Positions 9,145 through 18,301 are shown, counted from the first letter of the stretch. The stretch is 64,000 bases of DNA from Chitinimonas viridis (GCF_030409555.1 NZ_JAUFPU010000018.1:376447-440446), one strand, 5' to 3'. Program-made: numbers and translations. The notes: generated by a model not told the origin, from the letters alone.

Positions 9145-9579
9145 TTACGGCAACATGCCGATGTCGGCGTCGCCACCTTCGCCGCCAGGCACACCATCGG
9201 CACCGAACGAGTACAAGGCGTAAGGCCGACCGGACGAGCCCGGCAACGAATACTGATAAGCATTGCCCCATGGGTCCAGCGGCACAGTCACTTCATCCAG
9301 ATAAGGGCCGCGCCATTTGTTGCGCAGCTTCTCGTCAGTAGGCGCCGTCACCAGCAGCTCAATGCCCTCGCTGGCATTGGGGAAGCGATTGATATCGAGC
9401 CGCATGGTCTCCAGCGAGCCCTTGAGCATCTTGACCTGGGCTTCGGCGGTCGTGACCTTGGAGGTATCGACGTGTCCCAGCACCCTGGGGCCGATCAATC
9501 CTGCCAGCAAACCGATGATGACCAGCACCACCAACAGTTCCACCAGGGTGAAACCCTGCATTTTTTTCCTGTGCTTCAT
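9145..9579 (-). CDS. gspG: Type II secretion major pseudopilin GspG
   Basis: The 144-residue protein has a nine-residue leader MKHRKKMQG, then FTLVELLVVLVIIGLLAGLI. It has the family's DPWGNAYQY motif and a calcium-loop C-terminus, FGADGVPGGEGGDADI. GspG is the main subunit of the periplasmic piston-like pseudopilus and the best conserved pseudopilin; length and motifs are canonical. A GTGAG-containing ribosome binding site precedes the ATG. A 60-bp gap separates it from gspF, longer than other spacings in this operon. Confidence 0.97.
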   Translation of the reverse strand: MKHRKKMQGFTLVELLVVLVIIGLLAGLIGPRVLGHVDTSKVTTAEAQVKMLKGSLETMRLDINRFPNASEGIELLVTAPTDEKLRNKWRGPYLDEVTVPLDPWGNAYQYSLPGSSGRPYALYSFGADGVPGGEGGDADIGMLP

Positions 9580-9639
9580 TTACTCACCCGATTCAAATGC
9601 GGCTCACCTGCCCAGCAAACAGGGATGCCGCCATAAAGA

Positions 9640-10857
9640 CTATCTTGCAAAATTAGACATGCTGGTGATCGCAAGCATGATGGCCACCATGATGAAGCCG
9701 ATAACCGCACCAATGACCAGGATGGTGATGGGCTCCAGCAGGATGACAAAACGTTTCATGCGGGCCCGGCTACTGGTTTCGTACAGTCCCGCCAAGGTGC
9801 GCAGCATGGCCGGCAGCTCGCCCGACAACTCCCCCACCCTGATCAGGTTCAAACCCATGGGATTGACTGCCTGGTGGCTGGCCAGCGCATCGGCCAGCTT
9901 CTTGCCCGCCCGTAGATCCCGAACCGCCAGCTCCAGCTTGTGCCGCAAGGAACTCAGCGCCACGCCGCTCTCGGCAAGTTCCATGGCACGGACTATGGGC
10001 ACACGATTTTCCAGCAGCACCCCCAGCATGGATGACCAGCGGCCGATCTCGCCATCAACCAGCCAGCCGCCCATCAAGGGCAGGCCCGCCGCAAACTCGA
10101 ATAACTTACGCCGGCGCTCGGGGCTGGACAACGCCACCCAGCCGGCAAAGAACACGACGGCCGCCAACAGACCCACCCAGCTCAGATTGGTTTTGACGAA
10201 CAGGCCCGCCTTCAGCACCCATAGCGATATCTCGGGGATGTCAGCCTTGGTGTTGCGCAGCATGCCGGCAAACTTGGGCACCACAATGATGAAGATCAGC
10301 AAGGTCGCGGCAATACCGGAGAACACCAGCACCGCAGGATAGATCAAGGCATTGCGTATCTCCTGCCGCAAGCCTTCCTCATACTCCATCTGGTTGGCAG
10401 CCGCCGTGAGGCTGGCCGCCAAACGCCCGGTCAACTCGCCTGCCGCCACCAACTGATAAAGATAGCCGGGCAGTTCCAGCTTGACGCTGGCCATGGCAAC
10501 CGACAAGGCATCGCCCGCCCGCAAGCGGGTATGCATGGCCTTGAAGATATCGCCAAAGAAATCTTCGGCATGGGCATCCGCCATGGACTGGACTGCCTCA
10601 GCCAGCGGCACCCCGGCGCCCAGCAAGGTCGCCAGTTCGCGCACCACCACCGCCTTATCGCGGGTACTGGGCGATCGGGAGAAACGGACCTGGCGCTTAC
10701 CTGAGGCCACGACACCGGTAGACGACAGTGCCTTGATCTCTACAGGCTGCATGCCCTGCGACACCAACAGGCGATAGGCGTCGCTCTCCAGGGCCGCATC
10801 CAGCTCGCCCTTGATAACCTTGCCCTCCTTGTTGATGGCCTCGTACTTGAAGCGCAT
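9640..10857 (-). CDS. gspF: Type II secretion inner-membrane protein GspF
   Basis: About 405 residues with two repeated T2SSF helical domains and three transmembrane segments (near 170-200, 220-245 and 375-400). GspF is the polytopic platform that contacts the GspE ATPase. The ATG at 10857 overlaps the gspE TGA in the usual ATGA arrangement; a TTG one codon upstream is also in frame. N-terminal MRFKYEAINKEGK and C-terminal ITILVIGAVIGFIMVAIM match the family. Confidence 0.95.
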   Translation of the reverse strand: MRFKYEAINKEGKVIKGELDAALESDAYRLLVSQGMQPVEIKALSSTGVVASGKRQVRFSRSPSTRDKAVVVRELATLLGAGVPLAEAVQSMADAHAEDFFGDIFKAMHTRLRAGDALSVAMASVKLELPGYLYQLVAAGELTGRLAASLTAAANQMEYEEGLRQEIRNALIYPAVLVFSGIAATLLIFIIVVPKFAGMLRNTKADIPEISLWVLKAGLFVKTNLSWVGLLAAVVFFAGWVALSSPERRRKLFEFAAGLPLMGGWLVDGEIGRWSSMLGVLLENRVPIVRAMELAESGVALSSLRHKLELAVRDLRAGKKLADALASHQAVNPMGLNLIRVGELSGELPAMLRTLAGLYETSSRARMKRFVILLEPITILVIGAVIGFIMVAIMLAITSMSNFAR

Positions 10858-12569
10858 CAAACCTCTCCCTCGCCGGAGAGACCTGTCACCCGCATCACCT
10901 CATCCACGCTGGTCTGGCCACGCCATGCCTTGACCAAGCCGTCCTCGCGCAGATTGCGGTAGCCATCTTCGCGTGCCATGGCGACCAGCTCATGGGCCGG
11001 CAGGCGCTGCATGATGGCGCTCTGGATACGCGTCGAAACCTCAACAAACTCGTATATGCCTACCCGGCCACGGTAGCCAGTATGGCCACAATGGCTACAA
11101 CCCTGAGCTTCGCGGAAATTGGGCGCGGTCTGGAACAGGGTCGGGAACTGCTGCTTCAGGCTGGCCAGCAGATCAGCCAGGGCGGCAGGTGGCGCGGCAG
11201 GCGTGGAACACTTCTCACACAACCGCCGAACCAGTCGCTGGGCCTCTACCGCACGGACCGACGAGGCGACCAGGAAGGGCTCCACCCCCATATCGGTCAA
11301 GCGGGTAAACGTCGAGATCGCATCATTGGTGTGCAGGGTGGAGAACACCATATGGCCGGTCAGCGCCGACTGCACGGCAATCTGCGCCGTTTCCAGGTCG
11401 CGGATTTCACCAATCATGATGATGTCGGGGTCATGCCGCAAAATGGCGCGCAACGCCTGGCCAAAGGTATAGCCTATCTCGGCGTGGGTCTGTATCTGGG
11501 TAATGCCCGGCATATTGTATTCAACCGGGTCTTCCACCGTAATGATCTTGCTATGGCGATCATTGGCCACTGCCAGTGCTGCATACAGGCTGGTTGACTT
11601 ACCCGAGCCCGTGGGGCCGGTCACCAGCACAATGCCATGCGGCTCCTTGGCCCAGCGCTCAAAGGCTTGTAGATGGTCGGCCTCCATACCCAGCTTGGCC
11701 AGGTTGAAATCCTTGCGCTCCTTGGGCAGCAGACGCATCACGATGGACTCGCCATGTACCTGCGGTATCACCGATACCCGCACATCCATCTCGACACCGG
11801 CCGCGCGCACCGTGATACGGCCATCCTGCGGCAAACGGCGCTCACCGATATCCAGGCCGGAGATCAGCTTGATACGGGAGGCCACGGCATCAAAGCGCTC
11901 GCGTGGGAACTCAGCCCGCGTCTGCAATACCCCGTCAATACGGTAGCGCACCAGAAAGGCGTGCTCCTCGGGCTCGACGTGAATATCCGAAGCCCGTTCA
12001 TCCGCAGCACCTGCCAGCAGATTATTGACCAGCTCAATGACCGGTGCCTCTTCTGCCAGCTCGCGCAGATGGGCGACATCGTCGGAATAGCCCGTATCGT
12101 CGGGCGAGGCATAAAGCTTACAGAGCCGCTCGACATCGCGGCTGCGGGCAAAATGCCAACTCAGCGCCCGCCCAGGCAGGGCAACGGCCACCAGCTCCTG
12201 CAAGTTGGTGTCGATAGGGTTGCGGCTGGCGCAGTGGAACACACCTTCCGCCCCCTCCCACAGCAAGACCCCGTTGTCGGCAAACCAAGGCACGCTCAGG
12301 CCGGTCTGCTCGATGGCATTGCGGTAATCAGCGGCACGCGCAGGCAAGGCCTCTTCACCCAGCAGCGGCAGGCAGAGCTGCTCGGCCAGCACCGGCAGCA
12401 GCATATCCTCGGAGATCGCCCCCAGACGCACCAGCGTGGAACCAATTCGGGTGCCCATGCGTCCCTGTAGGGAGAGTGCCCGCTCCAGATCGGCCGCAGT
12501 GACCAATTCACGTTCGAGCAGTAGCTGCCCCAGGGGCGCCAGTAGCGGGACACAATTAAGCTGATTCAT
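10857..12569 (-). CDS. gspE: Type II secretion ATPase GspE
   Basis: The 570-residue cytoplasmic hexameric ATPase powers pseudopilus assembly. It has an N-terminal GspE/PilB domain (about 15-150), Walker A GPTGSGKST (318-326), an Asp-box region and Walker B (IIMIGEIRDLETA), a His-box, and a tetracysteine zinc motif formed by CEKC and CSHC in the C-terminal part. It is the first gene of the eleven-gene gsp operon, so the operon promoter is expected in the 85-bp divergent gap that carries a 27-bp palindrome. Confidence 0.97.
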   Translation of the reverse strand: MNQLNCVPLLAPLGQLLLERELVTAADLERALSLQGRMGTRIGSTLVRLGAISEDMLLPVLAEQLCLPLLGEEALPARAADYRNAIEQTGLSVPWFADNGVLLWEGAEGVFHCASRNPIDTNLQELVAVALPGRALSWHFARSRDVERLCKLYASPDDTGYSDDVAHLRELAEEAPVIELVNNLLAGAADERASDIHVEPEEHAFLVRYRIDGVLQTRAEFPRERFDAVASRIKLISGLDIGERRLPQDGRITVRAAGVEMDVRVSVIPQVHGESIVMRLLPKERKDFNLAKLGMEADHLQAFERWAKEPHGIVLVTGPTGSGKSTSLYAALAVANDRHSKIITVEDPVEYNMPGITQIQTHAEIGYTFGQALRAILRHDPDIIMIGEIRDLETAQIAVQSALTGHMVFSTLHTNDAISTFTRLTDMGVEPFLVASSVRAVEAQRLVRRLCEKCSTPAAPPAALADLLASLKQQFPTLFQTAPNFREAQGCSHCGHTGYRGRVGIYEFVEVSTRIQSAIMQRLPAHELVAMAREDGYRNLREDGLVKAWRGQTSVDEVMRVTGLSGEGEV

Positions 12570-12610
12570 CTAAAAGAGTTCACCCACATTTAAACTGTGA
12601 TAATTTCCAA

Positions 12611-12637
12611 GAGGCATACGTAGACTACGAACGCCTC
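12611..12637. promoter_or_regulatory. 27-bp imperfect palindrome between gspE and soxY
   Basis: GAGGC arms flank a perfect CGTAG-a-CTACG core, with three mismatched pairs in between. It lies 42 bp upstream of the gspE start and 18 bp upstream of the soxY-like start, in an 85-bp divergent promoter region. It could be an operator controlling both directions or a leader hairpin for the rightward gene. Confidence 0.55.
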
Positions 12638-12654
12638 GAGTAATATCCCGCCCC

Positions 12655-13161
12655 ATGGAAAAAAAAGTAACACGACGCAACCTTGTTCGCGGCCTTGTCG
12701 CCATGCCCATCGCCTGGGCTGCACTGGCACTGAAGCCCATCAAAGCCATGGCTGGAGAATGGCCACAGGCACTGTTCAACGCCCCTACCAGCCAGGCAGC
12801 GCTAGGTTTGCTGCAAGCCGGCACGGCCTTGCCCGGGCCTCGCATTTTGCTGGATGTGGCAGAAATCGTCGAGGACGGTGATCGGGTGGTTGTCAGGGTG
12901 ATGTCCACCTTGCCTTCAACCGACCAGATCACCCTGCTGGCGGACACCGAATTAAAGCCGGTCCTGGCGCAATTCAATATCTCGCCAGACCTGGAGCCCG
13001 ACATCACCACCCACATCAGGTTGTCTGGCACCGGCACACTGCGCGCCGTGGTGCGGGCTGGCGGCAAGATATACAGCGTCACCAAGGAAGTGAAGGTCGC
13101 TGAAATGCCCTGGACCAGCTCTACCCCCCGCAGCAAGCGCAAAAAGGCCGACCCATCATGA
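12655..13161 (+). CDS. soxY: SoxY-like protein lacking the carrier cysteine
   Basis: The 168-residue protein starts with a Tat-like signal (TRRNLVRG, then a hydrophobic stretch to AMAG). The Ig-like body matches SoxY, including LEPDITTHIRLSGTGTLRAV and GGKIYSVTKEVKV near the end. In SoxY the strand after KEVKV ends in GGCGG, whose Cys carries the sulfur substrate; here it continues EMPWTSSTPRSKRKK, and the protein has no cysteine at all. It therefore cannot act as a covalent sulfur carrier, so its role is unknown. It overlaps the soxZ-like gene by 4 bp. No other sox genes are in the window. The ribosome binding site is weak. Confidence 0.75.
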   Translation: MEKKVTRRNLVRGLVAMPIAWAALALKPIKAMAGEWPQALFNAPTSQAALGLLQAGTALPGPRILLDVAEIVEDGDRVVVRVMSTLPSTDQITLLADTELKPVLAQFNISPDLEPDITTHIRLSGTGTLRAVVRAGGKIYSVTKEVKVAEMPWTSSTPRSKRKKADPS

Positions 13162-13505
13162 GCATCCGTATTGCGGCCAAGCTGCTGAAGGATATAACGG
13201 AAATCGAAGTACGCGCCACCGGCCCCAGCGAGGACGGCCAGCGTGCCGACCCCAAGACCGGCAAACTGATTCCCATCAACTACCTGCAGCAGTTGCTGAT
13301 CAAGGTCGATGGCCGCTTATTGACCGAAGCACATTTGGGTGGCGGTCTGTCGGCCAATAATGCCTTCCTGTTCAAGGCCCGTAGCTTGCGCCCAGGCGCC
13401 ACCATCACGGTTGAATGGACACGCTCGGAAGAAACCCGCGGCAAGGACGGTCGCCCCTCGACCGCGCAAAAGACCGGCAGCGAAACCCTCATCCTGGGCA
13501 AGTAA
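13158..13505 (+). CDS. soxZ: SoxZ-like protein
   Basis: The 115-residue protein matches SoxZ in size and sequence: an Ig-like fold beginning MSIRIAAKLLKDITEIEVRA, with GGGLSANNAFLFKARSLRPG and TVEWTRSEETRG. SoxZ is the partner subunit of SoxY in the periplasmic thiosulfate-oxidation carrier. It has no signal peptide, as is normal, because it can be exported with SoxY by the Tat route. Since the partner here lacks the carrier Cys, the pair may be a repurposed heterodimer. Confidence 0.85.
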   Translation: MSIRIAAKLLKDITEIEVRATGPSEDGQRADPKTGKLIPINYLQQLLIKVDGRLLTEAHLGGGLSANNAFLFKARSLRPGATITVEWTRSEETRGKDGRPSTAQKTGSETLILGK

Positions 13506-13593
13506 ACGCAGCGGCGCCCCCGCTGCGCGCCAACCAGCGCAATTGAACCCGGACTGTGCCATATGGCATGTCCCGTGCACCGTCAGTCACTTA

Positions 13594-13704
13594 GAGCCGC
13601 TAACAAAACCCTTCTGGCGTTGTTGTGCGAGCTTGCCGTACCCACGTACTGTCATCGCTCCCACGCCTAGCCAGAACCGCTACGCTGGGTTTTGTTAGCC
13701 GCTC
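13594..13704. repeat. 111-bp element with 18-bp terminal inverted repeats
   Basis: The ends 13594-13611 and 13687-13704 are inverted repeats of 18 bp with one mismatch (GAGCCGCTAACAAAACCC against the complement of the right end). Inside, a second imperfect inverted repeat centres on GTACCCACGTAC. The element has no coding capacity and lies between the soxZ-like gene and the Ig-repeat gene. It resembles a small non-autonomous mobile element or palindromic intergenic repeat. No second copy was noticed in this window. Confidence 0.6.
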
Positions 13705-13770
13705 ATACCGTTCGGAAGACTGGCTTGATCTAGGCTATAAACAATCTACGAACCTGTTCGAGGATTGTCC

Positions 13771-16700
13771 ATGATGCACCGAGTTCAATTGCGCCCCGCA
13801 TCCCTATTGAAGTCGGCTCTCAGGCTGGTCTTGCTTGCGCTTTTTCCTGCCCTTGCGTTCGCTGCGGCCACTGTCACCGGTGTCAGCGCCACCACAGGCC
13901 GCTATGGCCTCAGCCAGAATCTCAGTATCACCGTCACCTTCAACGAGGCTGTCAATGTCGTCGGCGCCCCCGAGCTGGCGCTGAATGCCACCGGCTCGCC
14001 CGTGGCCATCTGCGCCACCGCGAGCAATAGCGTCACCATGGCCTGCACCTACACGATTGCAGCAGGCCAGACCGCCGCCACGCTGGATTACACCGCCACC
14101 ACGGCGCTGACCCTGCCACTCGGCTCCACCATTACCACCGTATCAGACAGCAATGCCGCGAGCCTGACCCTAGCCACACCGGGGGCCGCAGGCTCGCTGG
14201 CCACCAGCAATGTGGTGATCGATACCACGGCACCGACCTTGCCGGCCGCCAACATCGCGGTCAACAACAGCGTCCGGCCCAATACCATCACCCTGACTTT
14301 CAGCGAGGACATGACCAACAACGCCGCGCTGACCACGGCCAGCAATTACACCGTCAGCAATAACAGCAGCAGCGTCACCTACAGCATTGCCAGCGCTGCG
14401 CGCACCTCGGCCACCGTGGTGACACTCACCCTGGCAACCGCCAACCCCGCCAATACCGCCACCTATATCACCAACGCCGACATCACCGGCCATATCAAGG
14501 TTACCCTGGCCAGCGGCCTGACCGACCTGGCCGGCAATGCCCTGGCCGCAACCACGGTGACCGAGGCCGGCGCCACGGCCACCACGGACAGTACCGCCCC
14601 CACCCTGCCGGCAGCTGGCATACGCGCCATCAACAGCAGCCAGCCCCATTCTGTGGTCCTGACCTTCAGCGAGCCCTTGGCGGCTACGGCAGCCGTAACC
14701 GATACCAGCAAGTACACCCTGACCAATAACGCCAGCAGCATCACCTACACCCTGGCCAGTGCCAGCCAGGCCTCGGCTGGCGTGGTGACGCTGACCCTGG
14801 CCACAGCCGATCCCGCAAGTACAGCAAGCTATCTCACCAACAGCGATATCACCGGCCACCTGAAAGTCGCGCTGGCCAGCGGCTTTACCGACCTGGCCGG
14901 CAATACCCTGGCCGCCACCACCATCACCGAGGCCGCCGCCAGCCCTGCACCAAGTACCGACACGACTCCTCCTACCCTCAGCAGCACGCTCGCACTGGTG
15001 GATGCCACCCACGTCAGGCTCAGCTTCAACGAGAAGCTGACCAAGACGCAGGCCGAGACGGCCAGCAATTACACCCTGACCGGCACTGGCGCCATCTCTG
15101 CCATCACCGGCGCCCCCAGCGCCGCTGTACTGGCCAGCAACGGCCTGGACGTCACACTGACGGTGCCATCGCTGGCAGCCATGGCCACCGGCAATACCCT
15201 CACCGTGGCCGCCAATACCAATCTGCGCGACCTGGCCGGCAATACCATGCTGAGCTCGGCCAATGCTGTCTTCACCGCCACCAACTCGCCCAGCAGCCTG
15301 GTCTTCGACGCGGTCACCAACGCCTTGCTGAACAGCAAGGTGGAGTCCAATGCCGTCACCATCATTGGGCTCAGCCTGTCGGCCACCGTCAGCGTCATCA
15401 GTGGCTCGGACGCCACGCTGCAGTGCGCCATCGCCCCTGCCGCAACCGGTACCTTCCCGGCCTTCAGCACCTGCGCCCCAGGCACGCCGCTGTCGGTCAG
15501 CAATGGCGACCAGATCAAGGTGCAACTGACCAGTGCCACCACCGCCAATACGGCAGTCAGCGGCGGCATCCGCATAGGCGGCGTCGATGCCAATTTCAGC
15601 GTGACCACCGCCCCCCTGGCGCCGGTACCCAGCGGCATCACGGTCGCCAGCCTGCCCAATCTGGCGGTGGCCTTTGCCACCCCAGACCCAGCCATCACCC
15701 TCAGCGCCAACGGCGTCGCTATCATTCCCAGCTCAGTCACCGGCCAGATTGCCGTCAAACCCAGCGTACCGGCCAACAGCGGCTTGCTGGTCAAGAACGG
15801 CGGCACCGCGCAGTTCCTGTTCGGCGGCATCAGCGTCTCGGTCAAGCCGGTCAACAGCGATGTGCTGCTGGTCACCAAGTCCTTCACCATCGACACCATA
15901 CCCAGCAACCCACTGTTCGAGATCGCGACTGGCGAGGCCACCGTCAGCTACTCAGGCATACCCGCCGCCGTCGCCAGCGTGCAGCTGGGCCTGGGCAGCA
16001 CCGCCAAGCAACTGCTGCTGACCTCAACCAGCAACAGTGCCCTCAACGTCACCATACGCAAGAACCAGGATGGCACCGCCCTCCTGGCAGTCAGCAGCGG
16101 GCGCATGACAACACGTCTCGCCTCTGGCGCCTCCACCGTCGCCACTACCGATGCCGCCAGCACGGTGTACAAGAACGAAGTGGCTACCATGAATGTACTG
16201 GGCCAGTTCACCAACCTCCGCATCGGCTCCATCAGCGGCACCCAGACCGGCATCGTGGGCGATGCCATGGCGCTGTCGCTACCGGCCAATACCACCTCGC
16301 GCGGCAAGGTGCCCTACCTGGGGCAGCCATCGGAACGTGCCGACCCCAACAAGAACCTGATGGTGGCACTGTTCGACTTCATCGGCTCGCGCACCACCAT
16401 GAGCCAGAACATACAGGGTGGCTTCGGCCAGCTCCCCCTGATACTGGACAATGCCCCGCTCCACGTCATGCCCTATGGCGATGTACTGGTTGATCCCAGC
16501 CGGCCGGATGGCATCACCCTGGCCGATGACGGGCACTTCGAGGTCAGTCGCAACGGCGTCTACGTCAAGGTAAGCCGCACCATCAGCAACCTCAGCCAGT
16601 TCTCCCAGGCCATACAGACAGCCTACAACGGCACCGTGGTGCTCACTGAGGACGCCTCGCTGGAAGTCAACAACGGTGGCCGCACCGTACTGATGAAACC

Positions 16701-17064
16701 CAATCTGGTCACCACGCCCAACGGCAGCACCTCAGTGGGGCTGGACCAATCCCCCGACGGCGTATTGATCTTCCGCACCCCTGGCGCCGACCAGCTACTG
16801 TTTCCGCACTTTTTCAACCTGTCGCAGCTGGCCGTCACCTTCAAGGATCTCGACCCGGCGATGACCCTGATCGACAACCTCAATGGCACCGTCACCGCCA
16901 AACTGGCCGGCATCAGCTACCTGCTGATTCCCTCCTACGAGGTACTCAGCCCCATAGGCGGCATCCCGCCCGAACACCGGAACGACCCCTGGTGGAATGG
17001 CCCAGATGGCCTGATCTACTTCAAGTACCCCACAGGGGGCGCACAGGGCTTCCGGATACAGTAA
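13771..17064 (+). CDS. Large exported protein with bacterial Ig-like (SbsA/SwmB-type) repeats
   Basis: About 1097 residues. ATG at 13771 has GAGGA six bases upstream and begins a signal peptide ending near ALAFA. After it come a SwmB-like beta-sandwich (about 35-155), two closely similar Ig-like repeats of about 122 residues (about 155-395, each with LTFSE and SGxTDLAGNxLAATT motifs), and a third, more divergent repeat (about 400-510). The C-terminal half (510-1097) is a separate beta-rich region of unknown fold that ends with a conserved-looking Trp/Gly segment. Such repeats are common in surface or secreted adhesion-like proteins. No anchor is visible. Function unknown; it may be type II cargo. 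Confidence 0.85.
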   Translation: MMHRVQLRPASLLKSALRLVLLALFPALAFAAATVTGVSATTGRYGLSQNLSITVTFNEAVNVVGAPELALNATGSPVAICATASNSVTMACTYTIAAGQTAATLDYTATTALTLPLGSTITTVSDSNAASLTLATPGAAGSLATSNVVIDTTAPTLPAANIAVNNSVRPNTITLTFSEDMTNNAALTTASNYTVSNNSSSVTYSIASAARTSATVVTLTLATANPANTATYITNADITGHIKVTLASGLTDLAGNALAATTVTEAGATATTDSTAPTLPAAGIRAINSSQPHSVVLTFSEPLAATAAVTDTSKYTLTNNASSITYTLASASQASAGVVTLTLATADPASTASYLTNSDITGHLKVALASGFTDLAGNTLAATTITEAAASPAPSTDTTPPTLSSTLALVDATHVRLSFNEKLTKTQAETASNYTLTGTGAISAITGAPSAAVLASNGLDVTLTVPSLAAMATGNTLTVAANTNLRDLAGNTMLSSANAVFTATNSPSSLVFDAVTNALLNSKVESNAVTIIGLSLSATVSVISGSDATLQCAIAPAATGTFPAFSTCAPGTPLSVSNGDQIKVQLTSATTANTAVSGGIRIGGVDANFSVTTAPLAPVPSGITVASLPNLAVAFATPDPAITLSANGVAIIPSSVTGQIAVKPSVPANSGLLVKNGGTAQFLFGGISVSVKPVNSDVLLVTKSFTIDTIPSNPLFEIATGEATVSYSGIPAAVASVQLGLGSTAKQLLLTSTSNSALNVTIRKNQDGTALLAVSSGRMTTRLASGASTVATTDAASTVYKNEVATMNVLGQFTNLRIGSISGTQTGIVGDAMALSLPANTTSRGKVPYLGQPSERADPNKNLMVALFDFIGSRTTMSQNIQGGFGQLPLILDNAPLHVMPYGDVLVDPSRPDGITLADDGHFEVSRNGVYVKVSRTISNLSQFSQAIQTAYNGTVVLTEDASLEVNNGGRTVLMKPNLVTTPNGSTSVGLDQSPDGVLIFRTPGADQLLFPHFFNLSQLAVTFKDLDPAMTLIDNLNGTVTAKLAGISYLLIPSYEVLSPIGGIPPEHRNDPWWNGPDGLIYFKYPTGGAQGFRIQ

Positions 17065-17091
17065 GCCAGCAGGTCAGGCAGGCTTGCATGG

Positions 17092-17119
17092 CAAAAAAAC
17101 AGGGGGCGATGCCCCCTGT
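17092..17119 (-). terminator. Hairpin terminator between convergent genes
   Basis: Stem ACAGGGGGC (17099-17107) pairs with GCCCCCTGT (17111-17119). Read leftward, a run of seven T follows, so it mainly serves the yqhA-like gene. It also lies 35 bases after the Ig-repeat gene, where it could act weakly in the other direction. Confidence 0.75.
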
Positions 17120-17215
17120 GTCTTGCTTAGCTTGCCGCATGGCCAACAAAACCTGCTGCTTGCTTCTCATCTGGGCGGCACCGCTTGGCGCCAACGCCCC
17201 TGCCGCTCCGAACGG

Positions 17216-17743
17216 TCAGTGCTTGCCCTGCATCAGCTTGTCGGTCCAGGCCATCACCAGCGCAGATAGCAGGAAGGTGCAGTGTATGATGACCTGCCAC
17301 ATCACCCCCTGCTCCGAGACCGTGCTGGTAGGCGCGCCCATATCCGAAGCACTGATAAAGGTCTTAAGCAAGTGTATCGACGAGATGCTGATCAGCGCCA
17401 GTGCCAGCTTGGTCTTAAGCACCCCGGCATTCACATGGGACAGCCACTCGGGCCGGTCTTCATGCGACACAAGGCCATCAATCTTGGATACAAAGGTCTC
17501 GTAGCCACCGATCACCACCATGATCAGCAGGTTGGCGATCATCACGACATCGATCAGTCCCAGCACGATCAGCATGATCTGGGTTTCGGTCATGGTGGGC
17601 GCATCTGCCACCAGATGGATCAGTTCACGCACGAACTTGTAGACATAAACGCCCTGCGCCACGATCAGGCCCAGATAAAGCGGCGCCTGCAGCCAGCGGC
17701 TGGCGAAGATGAAAGACTCCATGCGGGAGACTAGCGGTTTCAT
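17216..17743 (-). CDS. YqhA/UPF0114 family inner-membrane protein
   Basis: About 175 residues from ATG 17743, which has AAGGAAG just upstream. The longer frame to 17878 adds a stretch that does not fit the family. It has several transmembrane segments (about 15-35, 50-80, 105-130, 140-160) and the family's MESFIFASRWLQAPLYLGL start and GYETFVSKID motif. The function of UPF0114 is not established. Single-gene unit with a terminator downstream. Confidence 0.92.
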   Translation of the reverse strand: MKPLVSRMESFIFASRWLQAPLYLGLIVAQGVYVYKFVRELIHLVADAPTMTETQIMLIVLGLIDVVMIANLLIMVVIGGYETFVSKIDGLVSHEDRPEWLSHVNAGVLKTKLALALISISSIHLLKTFISASDMGAPTSTVSEQGVMWQVIIHCTFLLSALVMAWTDKLMQGKH

Positions 17744-17904
17744 GGTCTTCCTTGTGATATCAACAACGGGATGCGTAAGTATCCATATGTAGCGGGGGAT
17801 GGCAAGCCACCTGGCTCCCTGTAGCGCCTCCCCTGTGTATCCGGGTACCGTCTGGCCGCAACTCCCACACCAGTTCACGCAGGATCGGCCCCCCCTCCAA
17901 GCAC

Positions 17905-18258
17905 TCAGACCAGCACGTGCCGGGTTTCCTTGAAGAACAGGAAAATCTCCTGCGCCACCGCCGGGTCTATCGGCGCTGCGGGCTTGCAGCCATTCGGGCA
18001 GGCCAGCCTGGGTGTGGTGCCAAACAAGCGGCAGACCAGGGGGCGCTCGTGATAGACAGTACAGCCGTTTTCACCCAGGTGCGGACAGCGAAGATCCGTC
18101 AACGCAGCCTCACGGGCCTGCCGGCTCTTGCGGGGAAGACGGGCCATCTCCTCGGTCGAGGCCAATACCGGGCCACAGCAATCATGGCAGCCGGGCTTGC
18201 AGGCAAACACAGGGATCTGCGACCGTAGGTGTCGGATCTTGTCAGCGTTGGGTGTCAT
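17905..18258 (-). CDS. YkgJ-family cysteine-cluster protein
   Basis: About 117 residues from ATG 18258; a TTG start at 18324 would extend it into the neighbouring gene region. It has the family's cysteine pattern: FACKPGCHDCC near the N-terminus, then CPHLGENGCTVYHERPLVCR and ACPNGC. Eight or more Cys probably bind zinc or an Fe-S cluster. The biochemical role of this family is not known. Confidence 0.85.
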   Translation of the reverse strand: MTPNADKIRHLRSQIPVFACKPGCHDCCGPVLASTEEMARLPRKSRQAREAALTDLRCPHLGENGCTVYHERPLVCRLFGTTPRLACPNGCKPAAPIDPAVAQEIFLFFKETRHVLV

Positions 18259-18301
18259 CCGGTTTTCATTAGTAGCGTCACTTTCAAAAGGCAAGCTCAG
18301 G

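Noticed and set aside
14170-15525. Long minus-strand frame inside the Ig-repeat gene
   Set aside because: Gly/Val/Gln-rich low-complexity translation produced by the repeat codons; no start signals.
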